Origin: Gammaproteobacteria bacterium
GTDB taxonomy: Bacteria; Pseudomonadota; Gammaproteobacteria; DSM-19610
Direction: 5' to 3'
Assembly (NCBI GenBank): GCA_015494295.1
Contig: WGBO01000044.1
Span: 1-46,236 of the forward strand
Length of the DNA stretch: 46,236 nucleotides
Made by a program: the position numbers and the translations under genes
Shown: positions 34,230-40,774 of the stretch, in pieces
Numbering within the stretch: the first letter of the stretch is position 1
Layout: each line of letters opens with the position of its first letter
Notes under the pieces: generated by a model
The model's database searches: none
What the model saw: only the letters and a program-made list of their open reading frames with translations
What the model was told of the DNA's origin: nothing

Positions 34230-36332
34230 TCAGTGCAGGGAGTAGATTGCCACACCGTGATGCAGAGGATCGAACTGGTACATCTTCAACCGCCGGCTCG
34301 GCTCATAGTTGAAGGTGATGTCGAACTTGTGCATCCCCGGCTTGCCATCCGGCCCGGGCATGGGTATCGGCTGCAGGCCGGTCGGACCACCCACGTTCGG
34401 CCACAGGTAGTTGCGTCCGAAGGTGAAGAAGCAGCCCGAACCCAGTTGCGGCATGCCGTTGACCGGATCCATCGGATTGCGCGGCGTGGGCTGCAGGAAC
34501 TCCTCCGTGCCACCCCGGTTGATCGGGAACACCTCCTCTTCGCCCGCGATCACGTTGGCCGGGTTGTTGAAGGGGTCGAAGTTCGCCGGATGCCCGGCGG
34601 GAACAACCGGGTGCGGCCCTTGCAGCGTCGTCGGGTCGGTTAGCTGGAACTGATTCTCCCAGCCGCGCGAGCCACCGAAGTCCACATTACGGTAGAAGTG
34701 CGTGAAGTTATCACCGTTGTAGACCGTGACCTTGACGTTGTAGGGACGGATATTCCAGTCATGCAGGCTGCCGTTGGCGGTGCCCTTGAAACTGGCCGGA
34801 CCCTGGCCACTGCCTTCGCCGGTGAGACCCTGGCGGCTGCCGTAGATTGTGTTGTTGACGAACAACAGCGTCAGCGTGGCATCGGGATCTTCCTCCACAC
34901 CAGCCGGCAACTTGGTACGATCGACCCAGTCGAAATAGGCCGCCTTCAGCTCCTTCACGTAGCCCTTGAGCTGCATGTGCAGCTTTTTGTGCTTGAAGCG
35001 CTTCTTCCAGGCATGGTGATCACGCCAGTTCTTGCGGTCGTACAGGCGCAGTTGATCCTGCATGGACCGGAACACCATCCACATGCGCTTGGCCGGGGAC
35101 AGATCGCCGATCTGGGAGATCGCATACATGCGGTCGTCCAGGTTGTTGCGCGGATCGCAATCCGGGTCCTCGGCGCCACCCTCACAGAAGGCCGCCTTTT
35201 CCCATTGCGGCAGGGTCCATTTGTTGGGTCCGGCACGCTTGACGGCATTCTCGATGGCCTGGACGCGCGGCGGGTGAATGCGCCAGCCCCAGTGGTAGAT
35301 CAGGCTGAGGTACTTGCCCTTGGTCTGCTTGACCTTGACCGTGTAGCGCACTCCCTCCTCCAGCATGGGGAAGAAGGTCTCGTCCAGGGACGCATGCCGG
35401 TTGGCCGGCGGGCTGTCGGCGCCGTTGGGCAACTGGATGCGGTTGAAGTGCGACACCATGGGGGAGAAGTCCTCCATGCCGCGATGCAGGATGTGCACCC
35501 GGTAAGTGATGGTCCAGGGCGCATCGAACACCGCCGAGGGATCGATGAACATGGCGTCGGCCTCGATGTGCTGACCCCAGTAGTACATGTTCACCACCAC
35601 GTTGCCGCCTATCACGTTGCCGTCGGCGTCGAACTCCGGCTCCACCTTCTTGACCTTGGTCAGCCCGTCATAGTGCAACTGGGACAGCCCGCTGTAGGCA
35701 CGGTCGATGGGGTTGCCTTCAAGGATGTCGATACCGAACTGCACCAGGCTGGCGAGGTCTTCCTTTTCACCGTGGTGTTTCTTCTTCCAGCCCTTCCTTT
35801 CATGCTTGTCATGCTTGCCACCCCGTCGTTCGTGCCGATTCTCCCGGATCCGCTTGCCCTCGGCGATGGCCTCGATCTTGTCGATGATCATGTCCAGATC
35901 CTGGTCCGGACTGCGCGAATCGATGGACTCCGTCATCACCGGGCCGTCGTGCAGGTTGTACGGGTTGTCCGGCGTGGACGGCAGCGTATTGGGCATTTCC
36001 CGGCCGCTGTAGTCGCGCAGGTTTTCATACACCGTCATCAGGAAGTTGCTGCCCGGCGGCTCCGCGAAGGGATCCTGCGGCGGGTGCTGGCCCTCCGGCG
36101 TGACCACGTAGGTGGTATCACCATCGACCGTCACCTGTGACAGGCCCGGTTCGGGCTGCGCGCACGGGTGGTCAAGGTAGGCATACACTTCCTTGCCCAT
36201 GGCCTTGGACAGGAAGGGATCGAACCGGAAATCGCATCCGGCCCAGGTCGTGCCGGCGAGGCTCATGCCGCCCGCCAGCAGACCCAGCATCGAGGCCAGG
36301 CGGCCTCTATTGAACAACGTTTTTTGCTTCAT
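34230..36332 (-). CDS. Large exported protein of unknown family in multicopper-oxidase operon
   Basis: I do not recognise this family. The ATG at 36330-36332 follows AGGAGGTG; the signal peptide is LASMLGLLAGGMSLAGTTWA, and the mature 670-odd residues begin GCDFRFDPFLSKAMGKEVYA. A His/Lys/Arg-rich segment (about residues 170-200, RENRHERRGGKHDKHERKGW) could bind metal or be a basic linker. Beta-rich segments such as WTITYRVHILHRGMEDFSPM, LIYHWGWRIHPPRVQAIENA and KMYQFDPLHHGVAIY suggest a soluble domain with several conserved-looking Trp/His. Cysteines occur near the mature N-terminus (C-D-F and H-P-C) and in FCEGGAEDPDC. It is third in the oxidase/Sco-like operon, before a strong terminator. 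Confidence 0.8.
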   Translation of the reverse strand: MKQKTLFNRGRLASMLGLLAGGMSLAGTTWAGCDFRFDPFLSKAMGKEVYAYLDHPCAQPEPGLSQVTVDGDTTYVVTPEGQHPPQDPFAEPPGSNFLMTVYENLRDYSGREMPNTLPSTPDNPYNLHDGPVMTESIDSRSPDQDLDMIIDKIEAIAEGKRIRENRHERRGGKHDKHERKGWKKKHHGEKEDLASLVQFGIDILEGNPIDRAYSGLSQLHYDGLTKVKKVEPEFDADGNVIGGNVVVNMYYWGQHIEADAMFIDPSAVFDAPWTITYRVHILHRGMEDFSPMVSHFNRIQLPNGADSPPANRHASLDETFFPMLEEGVRYTVKVKQTKGKYLSLIYHWGWRIHPPRVQAIENAVKRAGPNKWTLPQWEKAAFCEGGAEDPDCDPRNNLDDRMYAISQIGDLSPAKRMWMVFRSMQDQLRLYDRKNWRDHHAWKKRFKHKKLHMQLKGYVKELKAAYFDWVDRTKLPAGVEEDPDATLTLLFVNNTIYGSRQGLTGEGSGQGPASFKGTANGSLHDWNIRPYNVKVTVYNGDNFTHFYRNVDFGGSRGWENQFQLTDPTTLQGPHPVVPAGHPANFDPFNNPANVIAGEEEVFPINRGGTEEFLQPTPRNPMDPVNGMPQLGSGCFFTFGRNYLWPNVGGPTGLQPIPMPGPDGKPGMHKFDITFNYEPSRRLKMYQFDPLHHGVAIYSLH

Positions 36333-36443
36333 GGGATTTTCACCTCCTCTCCACGCCACCGTTCTTGGCCGGCAACATGGAGGATTATTGTGTTGTAACG
36401 TCGGTCCGCTCGTTGCAAGTCGATTGCCTTGCGGTCGCGGGCC

Positions 36444-37085
36444 TCAGACACTGTGCATATCCACCAGGAAGGGCCGGTGCAGCTTGCCGGTCGCCAGCCG
36501 GGCCACCGGCTCGGCGATGAACAGAGGCTGCAACTGACTGGGCTTCTTGGTCCAGCGTCCGGTCTTCTCGTTACCTATCCAGGTCAGTCCGTAGAGGCTG
36601 CCGCGGGCGTTGAAGGACGCCATGATTTCCCGGATATCCTCCGGCGCGCCGGTGAGGAAAGGCCAGTCGGCACCGTGCTTGTCAGCCAGGGCGCGCAGCG
36701 CCTCCGGCGTGTCGCGGCGCGGATCGGTGGTCACCGTGTACATGTGCACATCCTTGCCCACCTCGCCAATACGGTCCTCGATGATTTCCTTCACCTTGAC
36801 CAGGTTGCTGATGACGGGGTAGTAGTCCTCGCCCCGCACGGAAGTGAAACTGACCAACACCAGCTTGTCGGCGATCAGGTTCTCGTAGAACCAGCTCTTT
36901 TGCTTGAACTGGTCCTGCACCAACACCTGGGGAAAACGGCTGGCGTTCTTGCCGTCCGTCGCACGTGGGCAGGTCTTGATGGCAGCGCTGTTACCGCTCT
37001 GCAACGGCGCATTTGCCGCCGTCGCCACGACCGGAACCGCGGCAGCCGCACCTGCCAGAAAAGTTCTTCTCGTCGTCTTGCTCAT
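36444..37085 (-). CDS. Sco-like protein lacking the CxxxC copper motif, Tat-exported
   Basis: Sco/SenC proteins carry copper to cytochrome oxidase with a CxxxC motif in the segment FTSCxxxCP. This 213-residue protein has a Tat signal (TTRRTFLAGAAAAVPVVATA) and the thioredoxin-like Sco outline (LIADKLVLVSFTSVRGEDYY, MYTVTTDPRRDTPEALRALA, KHGADWPFLTGAPEDIREIM). At the active site it reads FTSVRGEDYYP, so both cysteines are gone. Other cysteines are limited to ATC-P near the mature start (TCPRATDG). It may be a structural or assembly partner of the oxidase encoded 54 bases upstream. AGGAG precedes the ATG. Confidence 0.82.
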   Translation of the reverse strand: MSKTTRRTFLAGAAAAVPVVATAANAPLQSGNSAAIKTCPRATDGKNASRFPQVLVQDQFKQKSWFYENLIADKLVLVSFTSVRGEDYYPVISNLVKVKEIIEDRIGEVGKDVHMYTVTTDPRRDTPEALRALADKHGADWPFLTGAPEDIREIMASFNARGSLYGLTWIGNEKTGRWTKKPSQLQPLFIAEPVARLATGKLHRPFLVDMHSV

Positions 37086-37139
37086 TATTGAACTCCTTGA
37101 AAATTCCGCTTCATATGATCGAAGGACAGAAAGCGCGCA

Positions 37140-38852
37140 TCAGCGCCGCCACCGGCCACCGCCGGTGCTGCCACCATTGTCGGGGATGATATCCCAGCGC
37201 CCCATCATGGCGTTGTCCTCGTGCACATTGTTGTGGCAGTGGATCGGATAACGGCCCAGGAAGTCGTCGAAGCGATAGAACACCTTGGCGACATCGTTGG
37301 GACCCAGGGTGGCCACGTCCTTGCGCGAACGCAGCACGCCGGTGGGCGGCTTGCCGTTCCATTCCAGCACCTGGAACTCCTCGAAGTGCACATGCACCGG
37401 GTGGGCCCAGGAACTGCCCGCGTTGCGGAAGGTCCAGATCTCGGCAGTACCCTGCCGCGGCGAGGCGTCGATCTTGGTCGGATCGAAGAAATCGTGGTTG
37501 ATGGTCCACAGCCCCATGTCGTGGTCGAACACCCATTCGCGCTCCGCCACCACCTCATCGAGGTTGATGTCTGGCAGCTTGCGCATGAAGTCCGGAATGC
37601 GGCTGTTGTCGGGCGCTTCCAGATTCTTGATGCGGAACTGCATGACCGGCATGCGATCGGGGCCTTCCAGGCGCCGGCCGGTCGGACCCTGGCCGTTGAC
37701 CTGTTCCATAAGGTTGTACATGTTCACCGTGTCGCCCGGACGGTAGCGCGAGAAGTCGATGATGACATCCTGGCGGTTGGCCGGACCCATGACCAGGCTG
37801 GTCACGCTCACCGGCTCTTCCAGCAGGTTGCCGTCGCCGGCGATCACGAACATCTCGGAATTGTCGCCCAGAGCCAGCTCGTAGAAGCGCGAGGGGCCGC
37901 CGTCGACGATGCGGAAACGGTACTTACGCGGCTCCACCTCCATGTAGGGCGTAACCTTGCGGTTGACCGTGATCAGGTCACCCAGATGGCCGTCGGTGTC
38001 AAACAGGTTGTAGGCCGGGTTGCCCTGCTGATCGAAACGCACGTCGTGCAGGATCAGGTAAACATCGTACTTGCCGTAGGTACCAGGCAGACGCAGGGCA
38101 TGCGGATTGGGATCGTTCTCGTCACCGGAATCCAGCTCGTCGTAGAACACGGTCATGGCGGACAGGCCCGCGTACACGTTGGTGGCGGTGAAATCAGCCA
38201 TGTGATCGTGGTACCACAAACTACCCAACGCCTCGCGCGGGTCGTTGCGCGCGTACATCATGGCATAGTGGTAGTCCCAGTACTCTCCCGGCCCGAAGAA
38301 GTCCATCGGGAAACCGTCACTCTCTGACGCGGTATGCGCGTTGTGCAGGTGTGTGGTGATGTAGGGCAGACCAAAAGGAATCAGCGCATTCTCCGTCGCA
38401 GGCAGGTCGTTGAAACGACGCACAAGCACCGGCTCGCCGTAGCGGGCCACCAGGGTTTCACCCGGCGTCGCGCCGTTCCACATCCAGGCCAGCGAACCGA
38501 AGCCCAGCGGGTTGAGGTTGGACAGATCCTCATGATAGTTCCACAACCCTTCGGTAATGCGCTGCACATAGTGCTTGACGGGCTGAAATTCGTCGAAGCG
38601 CTGGTGCCGGTTGGGATCCGGCGGCGGCGTCAGCATCGCCGGATCCACCGGTTTCATGGCCGGCGGAATATACAGCGGCTCGTGAAAATGCCGCACCGGA
38701 GGACTGTCCGGTTCCGTCAAGGGGCTGCGAATGCCTTCGGGGCGACACAACTGCGCCTGGGCCAGGCGGGGCAATGCCGCTCCCCCAAATATCGCCGGCG
38801 CACTGGCTACCGCCATTGCACCGGCTTTCAATACTTCTCTTCTTTTCGCCAT
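37140..38852 (-). CDS. Tat-exported multicopper oxidase (CotA/phenoxazinone-synthase-like)
   Basis: This 570-residue oxidase starts at the ATG at 38850-38852, after GGAGGG; the longer frame is unsupported. It has a Tat signal (KRREVLKAGAMAVASAPAIF). All copper-ligand motifs are present: THLHNAH (~167-173), WYHDH (~213-217), HPVHVH (484-489) and HCHNNVHEDNAMM (538-550), the last with Cys539 of the blue-copper site and a likely Met549 axial ligand. Domain order fits three-cupredoxin oxidases such as CotA. Metal or phenolic substrates are possible; manganese, copper(I) or iron oxidation cannot be told apart here. It leads the oxidase/Sco-like/unknown operon. Confidence 0.93.
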   Translation of the reverse strand: MAKRREVLKAGAMAVASAPAIFGGAALPRLAQAQLCRPEGIRSPLTEPDSPPVRHFHEPLYIPPAMKPVDPAMLTPPPDPNRHQRFDEFQPVKHYVQRITEGLWNYHEDLSNLNPLGFGSLAWMWNGATPGETLVARYGEPVLVRRFNDLPATENALIPFGLPYITTHLHNAHTASESDGFPMDFFGPGEYWDYHYAMMYARNDPREALGSLWYHDHMADFTATNVYAGLSAMTVFYDELDSGDENDPNPHALRLPGTYGKYDVYLILHDVRFDQQGNPAYNLFDTDGHLGDLITVNRKVTPYMEVEPRKYRFRIVDGGPSRFYELALGDNSEMFVIAGDGNLLEEPVSVTSLVMGPANRQDVIIDFSRYRPGDTVNMYNLMEQVNGQGPTGRRLEGPDRMPVMQFRIKNLEAPDNSRIPDFMRKLPDINLDEVVAEREWVFDHDMGLWTINHDFFDPTKIDASPRQGTAEIWTFRNAGSSWAHPVHVHFEEFQVLEWNGKPPTGVLRSRKDVATLGPNDVAKVFYRFDDFLGRYPIHCHNNVHEDNAMMGRWDIIPDNGGSTGGGRWRR

Positions 38853-38882
38853 TATTCCCTCCAAGTCTGTGCGATGACCGAC

Positions 38883-38894
38883 GGTTTCAGGGTG
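38883..38894 (-). repeat. CACCCTGAAACC repeat, proximal copy before multicopper oxidase
   Basis: Read on the minus strand this is CACCCTGAAACC, 31 bases before the oxidase ATG. Together with 38947-38958 it makes an inverted pair. The third copy is at 19796 before the FixJ-type regulator gene. Confidence 0.4.
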
Positions 38895-38946
38895 CCGGCG
38901 TGCGCGCCGGAGCCCTCCAACTCGTTTCCCCGGCCGCTTGGCCGTA

Positions 38947-38958
38947 CACCCTGAAACC
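38947..38958 (+). repeat. CACCCTGAAACC repeat, distal copy before multicopper oxidase
   Basis: This copy is on the plus strand, 95 bases before the oxidase ATG, and faces the proximal copy. With three following bases (CGG) it matches the copy before the response-regulator gene over 15 bases. Confidence 0.4.
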
Positions 38959-39160
38959 CGGTCAATTCTTTGGCTTAGCATGTTTCCCCATAAAACCTGC
39001 GTCTGCTGCATCGACCCCGGGGGTGGATACGATGCAGGGCAATTTGTATCAGGGTTATTACCTATTGTCTGTGGCATTTGTTCCAGATAGTTCCAAAAAA
39101 CCTGTTTTCATGTTCCCAAAAAACTGTCTATCGATCTTGAGAGTTGCTGGACAAAACAAA

Positions 39161-39176
39161 TGTGTGAAAAAGCACA
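39161..39176 (+). promoter_or_regulatory. CRP-like site upstream of barrel gene, copy 2
   Basis: TGTGT-GAAAAA-GCACA matches the site at 15932 at 14 of 16 bases and lies 91 bases before the barrel start, against 85 in copy 1. A weak -10 candidate GATACA is at 39197-39202, again placing the site about 41 bases before the start point. GACAAA occurs just upstream in both copies. Confidence 0.55.
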
Positions 39177-39266
39177 GCCTGCGGAAAGGGGTTGGCGATA
39201 CACTCGACCCAATCAGAATAGCGACTGAAATTAACTTAACCTACTGTTTGAAAAGCAGTTATCTCG

Positions 39267-40328
39267 ATGTCCTATAGCAGACACACCAACCTGACGCCAC
39301 TCGTTCTGTCCGTCATGCTGATCTCCGCGGCCGCCGGCGCCCAAACCAGCCAGCAGTTCCTCGCACTGCCGGAGGTCAGCTATCTGCATCAGTCACCGGG
39401 CGTTTCCGGCGACACCGACGCGGACACCCGCGCCAGCCTCGACCTGCTTTACGGGCTGGACGTCGGGCATTACCGGTTTTTTGCCGAATTGATCGCAACG
39501 GACGAGAAACGCGACCTGGCCCGCCTGCATCTGGGATACGAAACCCGTCATGGAACCTCGGTGCTGGCCGGGCGGTTCCAGGTCAACCAGGGTTACTGGA
39601 ACAAGGCCTTCCATTTCCGAAACTACATCCAGTCGTCCATCCAGCCTCCGGGCATCGCGGACTTCGAGGGCGAAGGCGGGGCACTGCCCTCGCACTTTTC
39701 CGGCATCAACCTGAGCCAACTGTGGACAACGCCGCAAGGCGCCATCATTCAGGCGGAGGCCGGTTTCGGCATCGGCGCGAAGTATGAAGGAGGACGTCTC
39801 GACGCCTATGACCTGGACAATCCTGACGGTGGCCGAAAGACATCGTTCAGCCTGCGGCTGACCTACAACCGCGATGAGAACAGCGACGCGGGTTTCGGCC
39901 TGTTTGTGGCGGGCAATCATATCCCCCTTTCCGCAGCGGGGTTGCGCGAGAACCGGCAGACGGTCGCGGGTGCATGGATCAACAACCACCTGGCCGCGCT
40001 GAGGATCCATGGCGCTCTGTACGGCGTGAACAACGCGATGGAGACAGGTTCAGGCCGATCCCGGACTCGTTTCTACAGCACATGGCTGCAGGGAGACTAT
40101 TCGCTCAGGCGCTCCCTGACGTCCTACCTGCGCCTGGAACAGAGTGAGGGCGCGCGCTCTGACGCCTACCTGGAACTGTTTCCCGGTTTCGTGCACCACC
40201 GCCGGCTGGCGGGGCTGCGCTGGGATCTGCTGGAAAACCATGCTGTGAAAATCGAGTACGCCCACACCGGTTTTCTGCATAGCGGTTCGGATCAGTGGGC
40301 GGTACAGTGGAGTATGATACTTCCGTGA
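39267..40328 (+). CDS. Outer-membrane-type beta-barrel protein, module copy 2
   Basis: This is a 353-residue paralogue of the protein at 16032-17114. It has a signal peptide (LTPLVLSVMLISAAAGAQ) and a barrel-like strand pattern ending WAVQWSMILP. Shared segments include SYLHQSP, LLYGLDV, LARLHLGYETRHG, GYWNKAFHFRNYIQ, SIQPPGIADF and GALYGVNNAM. The overall pattern suggests a medium-size barrel (16-18 strands by eye). The ligand is unknown. Its stop overlaps the PstS-like start by GTGA, exactly as in copy 1. Confidence 0.85.
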   Translation: MSYSRHTNLTPLVLSVMLISAAAGAQTSQQFLALPEVSYLHQSPGVSGDTDADTRASLDLLYGLDVGHYRFFAELIATDEKRDLARLHLGYETRHGTSVLAGRFQVNQGYWNKAFHFRNYIQSSIQPPGIADFEGEGGALPSHFSGINLSQLWTTPQGAIIQAEAGFGIGAKYEGGRLDAYDLDNPDGGRKTSFSLRLTYNRDENSDAGFGLFVAGNHIPLSAAGLRENRQTVAGAWINNHLAALRIHGALYGVNNAMETGSGRSRTRFYSTWLQGDYSLRRSLTSYLRLEQSEGARSDAYLELFPGFVHHRRLAGLRWDLLENHAVKIEYAHTGFLHSGSDQWAVQWSMILP

Positions 40329-40774
40329 TACGTAGCTGCATTTTGCTGCTCCTGCTGTGCAGCACCCTCGGCCCGTCGTCCGGGCTCGCCATGGACTGCC
40401 CACTGCTGATCGTCGCCTCCCCCGACGTTGCGGTGGATCATCTCTCGCGGCGGGAGGTGCGACGCCTGTATCTAGGAATTCCCTACCGCACCCGGAATGG
40501 TCTGTTGCAACCGGCGCGCAACACCTCCGACAGACTGATTCAGGAAGTCTTCCTGCAGAAAATCCTGGCGATGACGGAAACCCTGTACCAGCGCCTGCTG
40601 GCCATGCACCTGGTGCGCCTGCGCCAGCCCGGCCCTGTCACCATCGACGACCCACACAGGCTGATCGAACTGTTGCGCGACAGGCCTGATCTGGTCTCGT
40701 ATCTGTGGGCCTCGGACCTGCCCCCGGGAAACACCCTGAAAGTGCTGCTGGAGGTTCCGTGCGAGAACAACTAG
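40325..40774 (+). CDS. Small periplasmic PstS-like (PBP-like) protein, module copy 2
   Basis: This is a 149-residue exported protein, the same length as copy 1. The GTG at 40325 overlaps the barrel stop (GTGA) and starts a signal peptide (IRSCILLLLLCSTLGPSSGL, cleavage near LA/MDC). It shares with copy 1 the mature MDCPLL, DHLSRREVRRLYLGIPY, LIQEVFLQKILAMTE, LVRLRQPGP, DLVSYLW and the C-terminal LLEVPCE, including both cysteines. The last 16 bases overlap the start of the sensor gene. Confidence 0.82.
   Translation: MIRSCILLLLLCSTLGPSSGLAMDCPLLIVASPDVAVDHLSRREVRRLYLGIPYRTRNGLLQPARNTSDRLIQEVFLQKILAMTETLYQRLLAMHLVRLRQPGPVTIDDPHRLIELLRDRPDLVSYLWASDLPPGNTLKVLLEVPCENN

Larger units (their letters stand above)
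38853..39266. other. Divergent intergenic region, oxidase operon and barrel copy 2
   Basis: The 414 bases hold no convincing gene. They contain two inverted copies of CACCCTGAAACC (38883-38894, 38947-38958), spaced 52 bases apart and close to the oxidase start, and a CRP-like site at 39161-39176 toward the barrel gene. An AT-rich stretch with repeated TTCCA/AAAAC motifs lies at 39080-39125. A 167-codon frame crossing the region has no family features. Confidence 0.65.

Noticed and set aside
34230..39077. A thiocyanate dehydrogenase or nitrite reductase cluster
   Set aside because: Copper enzymes are present, but the 700-residue protein shows no match to features I know of those enzymes, and the oxidase has the full three-domain laccase-like ligand set.
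38774..39277. A 167-codon frame crossing the oxidase/barrel gap
   Set aside because: It begins inside the oxidase gene on the opposite strand, has no family features, and crosses likely regulatory sites.
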